From: Actinoalloteichus fjordicus
Lineage (GTDB): Bacteria > Actinomycetota > Actinomycetes > Mycobacteriales > Pseudonocardiaceae
Direction of reading: 5' to 3'
DNA: 64,000 nucleotides
Assembly: GCF_001941625.1 (NCBI RefSeq)
Contig: NZ_CP016076.1
Span: forward strand, 3,596,001 to 3,660,000
A model generated the notes under the pieces. That model did no database searches. It saw only the letters and a program-made list of their open reading frames with translations, and had not been told where the DNA came from. Below are positions 27,773 through 37,061 of this stretch, in pieces. The number at the start of each line of letters is the position of its first letter. Position 1 is the first letter of the stretch. A program made the translations under genes and the position numbers.

Positions 27773-28717
27773 TCACAAGTGATCGTCACCGTCCGCGTTG
27801 AGATAAGCGTCGAGGGCGTCCATCGACGCCCGGAACGGTGAGGCTCGTCGGCGCTGATGGTGGTGCCGCAGCAACGCCTGACGGGCTGCTTCGGTTAGAT
27901 CAGCCGACACGGCATCATCCTGCAGCACCCATCCTGCGGCGACGTCAGCACGGTGCTGGCGCAGCGCCTGGACCGCCAGCAGTTCCGCAGCGGAGGTGTC
28001 CGTCTCAAGGTGGTAGGCGGCCCGCTTGTCCTGGGCATCCTGCCAGGCCCGTCGGAGCTTCTCAGCGCGAGGCTTGGGGACGGGCGGCGGCAGGTGCGGC
28101 GATCCCAAGCTGGCAAGCGCCCGGCGGGTCCGGTCCTGCGATTCCCGCACCCGCCGCACCGCGTCGGCCCTCGTCGGCCGCCGGAACGGCTCCAATACCG
28201 CATCCCGAGTGCTCGCCGCCGCAGCGGGCTTGAGGAGGTCCGCCTGGTCGATCGACCGGCGGTTCAGGGCCTCGGCCAGCTCTTCCGCATCACGAAACCC
28301 CTCCCTAGGGGGCTTAGACCTGTTCCAGCGGCCAAGGCGCTTCAGGACAACGCGCTCCATCGGAGTGAGTTCACGCTCGTCGTCTCCAACCGCGTGCCGT
28401 GCTCCGGAACGTCGGTCTTGTCGGCGCTGGGCAACCAGCCGTTTGGCGGCGGCTTGCGGGCTCATCGGATAAGGGGCGCCGTCCGGGGTCTGATCCAGTG
28501 CCATGAGGATCGCCCTGGGGCACCACAGCGAGTGATAGTAGGGCTCCAGAATTTCGTTGTAGGCCTCAACCATGATGGGTGCTGGCGAAGCGTCGCCGAG
28601 ATCCGCCATGACCCTACGGGTGGCCGCGTGCTGGGTGAGCTGGTCATCTCGGTGTGGCACCAAGGCCAGATGGCCGAGCATGTTCTCTTCAGGAGACGGA
28701 GGCCCAGGAGGGGTCAT
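27773..28717 (-). CDS. Hypothetical protein, 314 aa
   Basis: A good continuous coding frame, highly charged and helical. Recognisable stretches are IMVEAYNEILEPYYHSLWCP near 50, ELTPMERVVLKRLGRWNRSK near 115 and a Arg/Gln/Ala-rich second half (AEKLRRAWQDAQDKRAAYHL) likely to be coiled coil. No signal peptide, membrane segment or catalytic motif. The family is not recognised. The start is ATG 28717, with a modest upstream AGGAGACGG block inside the first codons' vicinity. Confidence 0.6.
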   Translation of the reverse strand: MTPPGPPSPEENMLGHLALVPHRDDQLTQHAATRRVMADLGDASPAPIMVEAYNEILEPYYHSLWCPRAILMALDQTPDGAPYPMSPQAAAKRLVAQRRQDRRSGARHAVGDDERELTPMERVVLKRLGRWNRSKPPREGFRDAEELAEALNRRSIDQADLLKPAAAASTRDAVLEPFRRPTRADAVRRVRESQDRTRRALASLGSPHLPPPVPKPRAEKLRRAWQDAQDKRAAYHLETDTSAAELLAVQALRQHRADVAAGWVLQDDAVSADLTEAARQALLRHHHQRRRASPFRASMDALDAYLNADGDDHL

Positions 28718-29245
28718 CAGTGAAGTAGACCATGCATAAAGTCACTTGGCGTAATCGACTGGACACTCTGGGTAACTCACAGTCTCGGGTGGCGTGGTCG
28801 CACAGCGACCCTGCCGGTGCAGTCTGTCGCGGCCACGCAAATGACGTAGCCCAGACCTCGTCCGGTGGCGACGTAGGGCACGGCGTGCCCCGCCCCATGT
28901 CAGGCTGCCTTCGAGATCCTCGTCCTTACCGCAGCCGACCCCGCCCGATCATCACGGCGAGCTCAACGAGAACCGCCCCAATCATTAAGGTGGGCACCCT
29001 CAGCTCTCCCGTGCGGGCGAGGATGGGTCGACCGGCACCGGCACCGGCTACGGTCTGCTTCTGCCCAGTGTTCCCGTGGCGCCATGGAAGGGACGATCTC
29101 CGAGCTCGTGGAAGAAGTCCGCCGCCCGCCAGCGTTCGGCAGCGTTGGTACCCGTCGGCTTCATGCAGCGTGTAAGGCTGCACCGCATGTGCAGCCGACG
29201 CGGTGTCCATGCTGACGTCGCTGGCAGGCGATGTGGAGTCGTGAT
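28718..29245. other. Intergenic stretch, no clear gene
   Basis: A minus frame ending near 28926 has a hydrophobic tail (TLMIGAVLVELAVMIGRG) that could belong to a very small membrane protein, but no start or ribosome site is convincing. Otherwise nothing is seen. Confidence 0.35.
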
Positions 29246-30178
29246 TCAGCCCTCGAGGGCGCGGACCCGCTCGTACTGCGCGGTAAACTCCTCGCCCCGC
29301 TTGGTGCGGTGCTTCCAGAGCACGGCGAGCCACCGCAGCGCGATGGTGCGCTGAGCGGCGTCGAACCTTGCGCGGTTGTCCGGCGTGATGCCGAGGTCGG
29401 CTTCGGCGCTGATCCAGACGTCGTCGGGAATGACGCGGGCGCTGATGTGCTCGATGTGGTCGGCGGCGTCGACGGCAATGTCGGAGAAGCCGCTGAACTC
29501 GAAGTCCGCGACGTAGGTGGACTCGCCATCGTTGCGCCAGTTGAGCAGGTTCGCGTCGCCGCGGGAGTAGACGCGGGTGGCGGGTTGCGCGAGCAGTTCG
29601 GCGTCGCCGCTGTTCTCCCATCGGTGCAGGAGCTTCAGCATCTCGGGGGTCTGGGGATCGTCGGCGGCGTCGGCGAGCTGGCCGGGCCAGACATCGGCGA
29701 GGCGGGCGATGTAGTGGCCGATGGAGTCGACGCGCTCCAGGCTGGCCAGCGGCTCTTTCAGCGGAACGCTCTGCAGAGCACGGGTGGTGTTGGCCAGCGA
29801 CTTGATGGCCGACGCAGGGTCGAGAACGTCGAGGATCGGGGAGCCGGCCAGCAGCGTCATGCCGAGGGCTGGCTGTTCGGGGTCCTCGTCGAGCCACAGC
29901 GGTTCTGGTGCGCTGCCCAGGCCGGCGGCGTGAGTGAGTCCCTGCCACTCGCGCTCGACGCGCTGCCGGTCGGTCTTCTTGTAGAGCTTGATGCAGATCG
30001 GCGTGGGGGCCGTGGTCCAGACGAAGACGTCGTTGTTGCGACCACCGTCGAGTTCGTGCAATCCGTATTCGTCGAGCGTGGCGGCCAGTGCGTCGGTGCC
30101 GGCCGCACGCACGGTGCGTAGGGCCTTGAGCAGGTCGGTGGGAGCGGTGTGCTCGCGGTGGCTGGCCAACGTGGTCAC
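29246..30178 (-). CDS. Aminoglycoside phosphotransferase (APH)-family kinase
   Basis: About 310 residues. The protein-kinase-like fold has a Gly-rich/strand region NNDVFVW, the ATP-lysine in ICIKLYKK, catalytic loop SRGDANLLN (D and N, with Ser-Arg in place of the usual His-Gly) and metal motif DFEFSGF. It should transfer phosphate from ATP to a hydroxyl of a small molecule; the substrate cannot be read. GTG 30178 is chosen because the frame upstream belongs to the broken kinase at 30179-30652, which is open into this gene. It is followed by no obvious partner. Together with the HAD phosphatase and XRE regulator upstream it forms a same-strand block. Confidence 0.7.
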   Translation of the reverse strand: MTTLASHREHTAPTDLLKALRTVRAAGTDALAATLDEYGLHELDGGRNNDVFVWTTAPTPICIKLYKKTDRQRVEREWQGLTHAAGLGSAPEPLWLDEDPEQPALGMTLLAGSPILDVLDPASAIKSLANTTRALQSVPLKEPLASLERVDSIGHYIARLADVWPGQLADAADDPQTPEMLKLLHRWENSGDAELLAQPATRVYSRGDANLLNWRNDGESTYVADFEFSGFSDIAVDAADHIEHISARVIPDDVWISAEADLGITPDNRARFDAAQRTIALRWLAVLWKHRTKRGEEFTAQYERVRALEG

Positions 30179-30652
30179 CGTTTCGGACGCTCGGTTTCGG
30201 CTCGGCACGGATGGACGGGATCGGGCGTGGTCAGCGTAGAAGACGGCGGTTTCGTGGTGCCCCACACACGGGCTCAGATCGATGTCGCTCGTCTGGCTGA
30301 TCTGACGCAAGGTCGCGTGAATTGCGTGGTGAGCGTCGACCGGGTCGAGCCCGGTGACGCCGAGGACGGTGAGCTGTGGGTCTCATTCGGCAAGCAGCGC
30401 GTAGGCGTGGTCGACCCAGGTGAGGCGAGCGCGTTGTTCGCCGGTGAATGCGGGGCGGCGGCCTCCGCCGCGTTGATCGGCGCGACGGGCGGCGACCTCT
30501 GGAGATATCCGCAGCCACAGCGCTCGGGTAGGACGCGGCCCGGCCAGAGCTGTGAGGGCGTTCAGCCAGTCGACGGCGACCTCGGTAGGGGCGCGGTGCT
30601 GGCGTAGTAGGGCGTCGATCGCGTAGGAGGCCATCGTGTGGATGCCGCTATG
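30179..30652 (-). pseudogene. Fragment of a dTMP-kinase-like P-loop kinase with an internal stop
   Basis: The minus frame opens without a P-loop and reads MASYAIDALLRQHRAPTEVA, then RPTRALWLRISPEVAARRAD, FTGEQRARLTWVDHAYALLAE. It is stopped by TGA (30383-30385), then continues in the same frame DPQLTVLGVTGLDPVDAHHA. The lid-region pattern (LWLRISPEVAARRADQRGG) and the C-terminal helix match thymidylate-kinase-like enzymes. The N-terminal nucleotide-binding half is gone and an in-frame TGA bounds the fragment at 30653. It is non-functional as seen. Confidence 0.6.
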
Positions 30653-30726
30653 TCACTGCGTCCGCCCGTGTGCGGCAGCGTCGGCATCCGAACCGGCTTC
30701 ATGCCATCGTTCTAGGTCTGGCTCAG

Positions 30727-31404
30727 TCATCGGTGTCGTCTTGCGCCTTCCACCGTCACGGAGAATCGGCCGTTCTCGATGGCTCGGACATCCGAGAGGT
30801 TGCTTGCATAGAAGTCGGCCTCAAGCTCATGCTGGTGGTGGGTGGTGAGTAGGCCTAGCGTTCTGCACCCGGCTGCGTGGGCGGAGCTGAGGCCGGCTGG
30901 TGAATCCTCGATGACCAAGCAGTCGGCGGGGTCGAGTTGGAGTCGTTCGCTGGCGATGCGGTAGGGCGCTGGGTCGGGTTTGCCTACTGGGACATCGTCG
31001 GCGGTGATGATCACGGGTGGTGCGGAGAGCCCTGCCGCAGCCATGCGAGCCTGGGTGACGACGGCGGTGCCGGAGGTGACGACCGCCCATCCCGAGACGG
31101 GTAGGGCACTGATGAGTTCTGCTGCGCCTGGAAGCACTGTGACGTCGGCGAAGTCGCTGACACAGGCTTCGATGTACCGGCGGAATGCCTCGTCTGGGGG
31201 CACGGGGAGGCGATCGGAGTAGGCGCCGATGACATCCCGAGAGCGACGGCCGTGGACCCGGGCGAGCACCTCGTCCGCCGGCAGGTCGTACCAACTGGCG
31301 AAGGCCCGCCAGGAGGCTTCAACGGCGGCGGTGCTGTCGATGAGGACGCCGTCGTTGTCGAACAACAGCCCCTGAACCTTGATCGTGGTGACATCAGTCG
31401 TCAT
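30727..31404 (-). CDS. HAD-superfamily phosphatase (beta-phosphoglucomutase / sugar-phosphatase-like)
   Basis: A 225-residue HAD hydrolase, subfamily IA. Motif I is FDNDGVLIDS (D-x-D), motif II VVTSGT, motif III the Lys in VGKPDPAPY, and motif IV VIEDSPAG. The helical cap lies between motifs I and II (AVEASWRAFASWYDLP). It likely dephosphorylates a small phosphorylated sugar or metabolite in the cytosol. The ATG at 31404 overlaps the TGA of the upstream regulator by four bases (ATGA), so the two are translationally coupled. Note the order regulator - phosphatase - kinase fragment - APH kinase on one strand. Confidence 0.88.
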   Translation of the reverse strand: MTTDVTTIKVQGLLFDNDGVLIDSTAAVEASWRAFASWYDLPADEVLARVHGRRSRDVIGAYSDRLPVPPDEAFRRYIEACVSDFADVTVLPGAAELISALPVSGWAVVTSGTAVVTQARMAAAGLSAPPVIITADDVPVGKPDPAPYRIASERLQLDPADCLVIEDSPAGLSSAHAAGCRTLGLLTTHHQHELEADFYASNLSDVRAIENGRFSVTVEGARRHR

Positions 31405-32609
31405 GTGACTCCGATCCTCTGCGCCAACGAGCGCAACGCTGGCTTGGCGCGCCGCAGGTGAGAGCCGACGATCTCACGCACGAGCGGGTGTGGGCGTACG
31501 TAGTCAGGAGCGAGCTTCTCCGCCGCCAACAACGACCCGAGAGTCTTTTCGTGCCGACGTGCCTGCGAGAACGCTCGGGCGAGATCGATCTCCAGACGAG
31601 CGCGCCGCTCGCGACCCAAACCGGACGCGTCGATCTTCTTGGCATGGGCGATCGCCGCCTCAGGCTCTCCCAACTCCACTGCCACCGCGACACGATGGAT
31701 GCCGACATTGGTGGTACCGAACATCGTGTCGTAATGGTTGCCGTCGCCGCCAAGACGTCGCGCGGCGGCAGCGGCTTCGTCGAGGTGTGTAGCGGCGTCG
31801 TCGCGATTGCTCCAGTACGCCGCGATGAGTGCGGCTTGAAGGTGCAGCGTTCCCCACAGACTCAGGTGGCCTGGAGTTGCTGTGCTCAAACCCTCGGCCA
31901 ATCGGTCGATCGTGGCCAATGCCAGCGCTCGTGCGGGACCGGGCGCATTCGCGGTCTTGTAGACCTCGATGTGGTTCCAGGCGTTAGCGGCGATCATCAG
32001 TGGGTCGCTGCTCTGTCGTGCTGCCTGTCCTGCCAGTTCGGCCGACATCCAGGCCAGGTCGAGATGGCCGAGTTTCTTCGTCATGGCGCGTGCGTCGTGC
32101 ATCGCCTCTGCCGCCAGAGTCTGAGCAATGGCCCGGTCCACAGACGACTCTGTGCGAGAAATTGCGTCGCGGAGATCGTCGAGCAAGGCTGGCAGCACGA
32201 GAGCAAGGCGCCCGAACTTTGCATCCTGCCGTAGCCGGTTCGCCGTATCGACGCGCTGCCGCAGTGCGCTCAGCGGATGGCAAGGCCCTGCCGAAGCCTG
32301 GTTGATCACTGGCATCGCCCACCTCATCAGGGCCTGCCTCACCTCGCCGACCACGACAGCCCTGCTGATGTCGCCGGACACATTCGCTACCGGACTCCTG
32401 CCGTCGAGCACGTCGACGTCAACCTCGAGCACGGCTGCCAGTTTCAGCAACACCGACTTCCGGTCCAACGGCAGAACTCCACGCTCGACCTTGGACACCC
32501 AGCCAGCGGATCGGCCGACCAGACCAGCAAGAGCCTCCTGGCTGATACCGCGAGCGATGCGGGCACGGGCAATGCGTTCGCCGACGGTCAGTTCAATGGG
32601 AAGTTCCAT
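31401..32609 (-). CDS. XRE-family regulator with tetratricopeptide-like C-terminus
   Basis: About 402 residues. The N-terminal helix-turn-helix lies at about 8-60: GERIARARIARGISQEALAG, LVGRSAGWVSKVERGVLPL. Then follow ten or more helices of TPR type (KLGHLDLAWMSAELAGQAAR, LEIDLARAFSQARRHEKTLG), the layout of actinobacterial regulators that bind a small peptide or metabolite. ATG 32609 (MELPIELTVGE) is favoured over 32645, whose extra residues look non-coding. It overlaps the HAD gene. It is divergent from the P450 pair, so the 400-base gap between may be its operator region. Confidence 0.85.
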   Translation of the reverse strand: MELPIELTVGERIARARIARGISQEALAGLVGRSAGWVSKVERGVLPLDRKSVLLKLAAVLEVDVDVLDGRSPVANVSGDISRAVVVGEVRQALMRWAMPVINQASAGPCHPLSALRQRVDTANRLRQDAKFGRLALVLPALLDDLRDAISRTESSVDRAIAQTLAAEAMHDARAMTKKLGHLDLAWMSAELAGQAARQSSDPLMIAANAWNHIEVYKTANAPGPARALALATIDRLAEGLSTATPGHLSLWGTLHLQAALIAAYWSNRDDAATHLDEAAAAARRLGGDGNHYDTMFGTTNVGIHRVAVAVELGEPEAAIAHAKKIDASGLGRERRARLEIDLARAFSQARRHEKTLGSLLAAEKLAPDYVRPHPLVREIVGSHLRRAKPALRSLAQRIGVT

Positions 32610-33009
32610 CCGGTGCCCCCGGTCCTTCTCTCGTCGCCACCCCATTCAGGGTAAGGCGCAGCTTCCAGCTACCTGGCAGAAAAACTGCCAGTGATCTCCG
32701 TTGACTCTCTCTAATGTGACCACCGGATGATCTACGAGCTCAGAATGGGGAACCGCCGCTGAGCAGGTCAAGCCCTAGATTTCGTCACCGCCGGAGCCCG
32801 TCTAGCCATGCGCGCCTCCTTCATCACCGCCCCTCGCTACCCATGACGAACCGTGCCTTCGCGTAGCCATGCTCAGGAGAACCCGTGATCTGTTCCCGTC
32901 CCCGCGTGCATCAGAGCCGCCATGCTCCGCCCAGCCAGGGACCTCGTCCACCTTCCACACTGCTGAGCCACCCGTGCTGCCTGCTACGGCGGGAGACAGG
33001 CAGGTCACG
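32610..33009. other. Divergent promoter region between the XRE regulator and the P450 pair
   Basis: No gene. It presumably holds promoters in both directions. I see no perfect palindrome long enough to call as an operator. A GGCAGG ribosome site lies before ATG 33010. Confidence 0.4.
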
Positions 33010-34469
33010 ATGACGAAAAGTCTCGTACCACCGGTCATCCCCGTCGGCCGGACGGCACGCCTCGACAACACCGACTCAGCGACTCGCGAATCGACAGATG
33101 CCGTTGCCACGCCACCGGGCCGCCCGGCCCAAAACGGGACGGCTCGGTTGTATGGCTCGGAGTTCGCTGCGGATCCGTCGGCGGTGTATGCCCGGCTGCG
33201 GGGTGTGGGTCCGGCGGCGGTGGTGGAGATCGCGCCGGGGGTGTCGGCGACGTTGGTGACGAGTTATGGGTTGGCGTTGCGGGTGCTGCGTGATCCGGAG
33301 GCGTTTCCGAGGGATCCTCGGGGGTGGCAAGCATCGTTGCCGTCGGGGTGTCCGGTGTTGCCGATGTTGGGGTTTCGGCCGAATGCGCTGTTCAGTGATG
33401 GCCTGGCGCATGCGCGTCTGCGCGCGGCGCTGGCGGACAGTCTTGGGCAGATCGATCCGCGGTGGCTTCGAGCAGTGGTGGAGCGCAGCGCCCTGGTCCT
33501 CGTCGAGGAGGTGGCCGGTCGCGGTGAGGCGGAGCTGGTAGCCGGGTTCGCGGCTCGGTTGCCGGTGATGATGTTCACCGAGTTGCTGGGTTGTCCTGCG
33601 GGGTTGGCGACGGAGTTCATGACGCACCTGCCGTTGATCTTCGATGCGGGGACCGGGCTGGGGCGGCTGACCGGGTGTTGACGCGGTGTTGGAGCGAACT
33701 GGTCGATCTGAAACGGGTCGTACCGGGGGAAGACCTTCCGTCGTGGCTGTTGGCGCATCCGGCGGGGTTGTCGTCGGAGGAGGTGGTGCAGCAGCTGGTG
33801 CTGCTGGTGGCGGCAGGGGTGGAGCCGACGCGGAATCTCATCGCGAACGCCGTACGCGTGCTGTTGTCCGAGCCTCGGTTCGCCGACGGGCTGCTCGGCG
33901 GGAGCGTGTCGGTCGACGACGCCATCACCGAGGTCCTCTGGGCTGACCCGCCGATGGCGAACTACACCCCCACCCACCCGGCAGACGACATCGAGATCGA
34001 CGGCCTCCACCTGGCCGCTGGCTCGCTGGTGCTGGTCAGCCTGACCGCGGCCAACAACGACCCCGCACTGGGCGGCGTCGACCGAGCGGGCAACCAGGCG
34101 CATCTGGCCTGGGGCGCGGGCCCGCATCTGTGCCCCGCCCGAGCCCAGGCACGCCTGATCGCCGCCATCGCGATCGACACGATCCTGGACCACCTCCCAG
34201 GCCTGGAGCTGGCCGTGGCCGTCGAGGACCTGACCTGGCGACCCGGGCCCTTCCACCGCGCACTGACCACGCTGCCCGTGCGTTTCCCCCCGACCTCCAT
34301 CCCGACCCCGACTGCAGGAGAGCTCACGTGCCCGATCACTCGACTTCCCGACGGCCGTACCGACTCGACCCCGCAGGCCGCGACATCCACGGCGAGGCGA
34401 CGCTTCTCCGCAGCGAGGGTGTCGCGACGGTGGTGGAGCTCCCTGGCCCGGTGGTGGCATGGACGGTGA
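33010..34469 (+). pseudogene. CYP157-like cytochrome P450, frameshifted
   Basis: The first frame runs from ATG 33010 and codes normal P450 N-terminal sequence (LRGVGPAAVVEIAPGVSATL, DPEAFPRDPRGW, MLGFRPNALFSDGLAHARLR) to TGA at 33681. A one-base change near 33660 is needed to continue VLTRCWSELVDLKRVVPGED. The I-helix is AAGVEPTRN. The K-helix reads EVLW, not E-x-x-R. The haem loop is WGAGPHLCPAR with its Cys. Known CYP157 enzymes of Streptomyces conservons also have W in place of R and sit beside CYP154, as here. The overlong C-terminus overlaps the next gene. It is inactive unless the shift is a sequencing error. Confidence 0.75.
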
Positions 34470-35587
34470 CCAGCCACGATCATCTGAGACGTCTCCTGTC
34501 GGACCCGAGGGTGTCCAAAGACGCCCACCGGCACTGGCCCGGCTACGCCGACGGCGAGATCACCCTCGACTCGATCCTGGCGGCCTGGGTCGGGCGGCGG
34601 AACATGTTCGGCTCCTACGGCGGCGACCACTCACGCCTGCGCGGCGTGGCCTCCACCGCGTTCACCCCTCGGCGAATCAGCGCCCTGGTGCCCTGGATCT
34701 CGACGATCACCGACCGCCTGCTCGACGACATCGCCACCGCCCCGGCCGGAACAGTGATCGACCTGCGCGAGTCCTTCGCCTACCCGCTGCCGATCGACGT
34801 CATCTGCGGGCTGTTCGGTGTTCCCGGCGACCTCCGGCCGAAGCTGCGCCAAGTGGTCGACGGCATCTTCGCCACCGCCTCGACCCCCGAGGAGGCCCAC
34901 GCCGTCGGCGCCTTCCAATACGAGGTGATCACCGAGCTCATCGACGCCCGCCGCGCATCACCCGGCGACGACCTCACCTCGGATCTGATCGCCGCGCGAG
35001 ACGCCGACGACTCCCGGCTCAGCGAGCTGGAGCTGGCCGACACGCTGCTGCTCGTCCTCGTCGCCGGGCACGAGACCGTCGTGAACCTCCTCGATCACGC
35101 CATCACCGCACTACTCACCCACCCCGACCAACTCGCCCTCCTCCGCCGCGGCGACCGCACCTGGAAAGACGTGATCGAGGAAACCCTGCGCTGGCAGGCC
35201 CCCGTCGCGAACCTCCCCCTGCGCTACGCCATCGAAGACATCCCACTCGACGACGACATCGTCATCCGCCAAGGCGACGCCATCCTCGCCGCCTACGCCG
35301 CCACCGGCCGCGACCCCCACCACCACGGCCACTCCGCCCACCGATACGACCTCACCCGCGAACTCAAAGACCACCTCGCCTTCGGCCACGGCACCCACTA
35401 CTGCCTCGGAGCACCCCTGGCCCGACTCGAAGCCACCATCGCCCTCGACGCCCTGTTCACCCGATTCCCCGACCTCGCCCTCGCCGTCCCACCCGACGAA
35501 CTGCAGCCCTCAGAGTCCTTCATCTCCAACGGACACCACACCCTCCCCGTCATCCCCACACCCCGAGACAGCCCCGACGGCCACTGA
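34328..35587 (+). CDS. Cytochrome P450, CYP154/CYP107-like
   Basis: A 419-residue soluble P450. GTG 34328 follows GCAGGAGAGC. The I-helix AGHETVVN (about 246), the K-helix E-x-x-R in EETLRW (about 284-287) and the haem loop FGHGTHYCLGAPLARLE (Cys about 358) are all intact. Early regions (SDPRVSKDAH, GGDHSRLRGVASTAFTPRR) are typical of the actinobacterial class. It would oxidise a small molecule with electrons from a ferredoxin encoded elsewhere. It forms a pair with the CYP157-like gene before it, the arrangement of conservon operons, but cvnA-D genes are absent here. The substrate is unknown. Confidence 0.92.
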   Translation: MPDHSTSRRPYRLDPAGRDIHGEATLLRSEGVATVVELPGPVVAWTVTSHDHLRRLLSDPRVSKDAHRHWPGYADGEITLDSILAAWVGRRNMFGSYGGDHSRLRGVASTAFTPRRISALVPWISTITDRLLDDIATAPAGTVIDLRESFAYPLPIDVICGLFGVPGDLRPKLRQVVDGIFATASTPEEAHAVGAFQYEVITELIDARRASPGDDLTSDLIAARDADDSRLSELELADTLLLVLVAGHETVVNLLDHAITALLTHPDQLALLRRGDRTWKDVIEETLRWQAPVANLPLRYAIEDIPLDDDIVIRQGDAILAAYAATGRDPHHHGHSAHRYDLTRELKDHLAFGHGTHYCLGAPLARLEATIALDALFTRFPDLALAVPPDELQPSESFISNGHHTLPVIPTPRDSPDGH

Positions 35588-35673
35588 TCACCCAGCCCCG
35601 ACGCACCGCCCTCGTACCTCGTCATGTCCACCGACGCCTCGCTACCACCCCGTGAACGGAGAAGAAGCACATC

Positions 35674-36720
35674 GTGGATCTCCACGTGATCGAGACGAGC
35701 ATGCTGCCCCGTGCCGCGCACGCCTACCTGATGCTGCTGCCCGACGCCCCCCGATTCGGAGCCGTGTTCTCCGAGATCCAGGACGAGTCCGGTCCATTCG
35801 ACTGCGCCGCCGCAGCCCTGAACTGGCTGACGCACGACTACGACACCCTCCGCGAAGCACTCGACTCGGCCACACACCACCGCGACGACCTGGCCTGGCA
35901 ACTGGCCGAGACGCTGTGGCCGCTGTTCCTGCATCACCGCCACCTGGTCTCGCCCACCGTGTTCGCCGACGGCGCCGCCGCAGCCGCCCGCACCGCCCAC
36001 ACCACCGACGACCCCGAACACACCCGTCGACACCGACTCGGCCAGACCAATCTCCTGCTCAAGGAGATCGCGGCCCGGATGAAACTCGGCGACATCGACA
36101 CCGCCGAGACCCTCCTACCGGCGGCGACCGCACTCGCCGGCCAGCTCGACTCCCCGATGCTCCAAGCCACCGCTCAGGCCCAACACGGCCAACTCGCCCG
36201 CGCACACGGCAGCCTCACCGAAGCACTGGACTTCCTCCGCGCCGCTCTACGACTGGAAGAACAGGGCGGGACCCCGCGCGGCGCTTCCATGCGACACCGG
36301 GTGCTCTCCCTCATCCTGCGCGACCTCTGCCTCTACGACCAGGCAGAAATCCACCTCTTCCTCGCCCGCGACCTCCTAGCCGCCACCGGCGACGCCAAAG
36401 ACCACGCGCAGATCAGCGAGCCTCTCGGAACCCTCTACTCCCTCACCGGCCGACACGACGAAGCGGTGACCGAGCTGACCCGAGCCCTCACCGTCTTCGG
36501 AGAACTCGGCAGCCACTACCAAGCCACCTGCCACCACCAGCTCGCCCTCGCACTCGAACGCCGCGCCGCCACAACTCTCCACACCGACCCGCCACCTGAC
36601 GACACCGAGACCAATCACGACAAGACCACCCAGGACCGACACCGCGCCGCCCTCCACCGCAGCCGAGCCCGAGAACTCACCCCGGCGCCCTCCGCCGCAG
36701 GCACGGCACCCACCACCTGA
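35674..36720 (+). CDS. Tetratricopeptide-repeat protein (SARP/AfsR-type sensor-like, no DNA-binding domain)
   Basis: A 348-residue, mostly helical protein with repeats such as AETLLPAATALAGQLDSPML, EALDFLRAALRLEEQGG and DEAVTELTRALTVFGELGSH. These resemble the C-terminal TPR part of actinobacterial regulators (AfsR, SARP/LAL type). No helix-turn-helix or ATPase is present, so it cannot itself regulate transcription. The C-terminal tail is Pro/Ala-rich. The GTG at 35674 has GGAGAAG upstream. It follows the P450 pair on the same strand and may be co-transcribed. Confidence 0.75.
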   Translation: MDLHVIETSMLPRAAHAYLMLLPDAPRFGAVFSEIQDESGPFDCAAAALNWLTHDYDTLREALDSATHHRDDLAWQLAETLWPLFLHHRHLVSPTVFADGAAAAARTAHTTDDPEHTRRHRLGQTNLLLKEIAARMKLGDIDTAETLLPAATALAGQLDSPMLQATAQAQHGQLARAHGSLTEALDFLRAALRLEEQGGTPRGASMRHRVLSLILRDLCLYDQAEIHLFLARDLLAATGDAKDHAQISEPLGTLYSLTGRHDEAVTELTRALTVFGELGSHYQATCHHQLALALERRAATTLHTDPPPDDTETNHDKTTQDRHRAALHRSRARELTPAPSAAGTAPTT

Positions 36721-37061
36721 CGTTCCGGCCACACCACTCCCGGACCCGGCCACAAACGAAACAACACCCGCTCTCCAGCTCACCAGCCAGCCGGTCCCCC
36801 CTGGTGAGCTGGAGCGGCCCAGACACCCGCCTCCCTCGACCGGTGTCCGGGCCACCCGCTGCGGGCGGCGCTGTACGCGCCGTCCGCAGCGTTCCAGGCC
36901 CCAGGTGCACCGCCCCGTCGTCACCACGCGCCCATTGCCGGGAACGTCAAACAGCACAGCACGCAGCGCGGATACCAAGGACCGCACACGGATCAGCGAG
37001 TTCCTGACCGCCCTCGATTCCGCCGCCGGACGACGCGATCTCGCCACAGGAATCTTGATCG
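36721..37061. other. Intergenic region with a long hairpin
   Basis: It contains the hairpin at 36773-36814 and otherwise no gene I can support. It is the convergent gap between the TPR gene (plus) and the XRE-SUMF1 gene (minus). Confidence 0.45.
36773..36814. terminator. Perfect 14-bp hairpin, probable bidirectional terminator
   Basis: CTCCAGCTCACCAG and CTGGTGAGCTGGAG pair perfectly around a 14-base loop, between converging genes. There is no T-run, so it would act as a GC-type terminator. Confidence 0.65.

Noticed and set aside
28926-29948. Minus-strand frame of 340 codons overlapping the APH gene
   Set aside because: Different frame of the APH gene with Arg-rich sequence; the APH frame carries the motifs.
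35652-36599. Plus frame of 315 codons overlapping the TPR gene
   Set aside because: Arg/Pro-rich alternate frame; the TPR repeats are in the 35674 frame.
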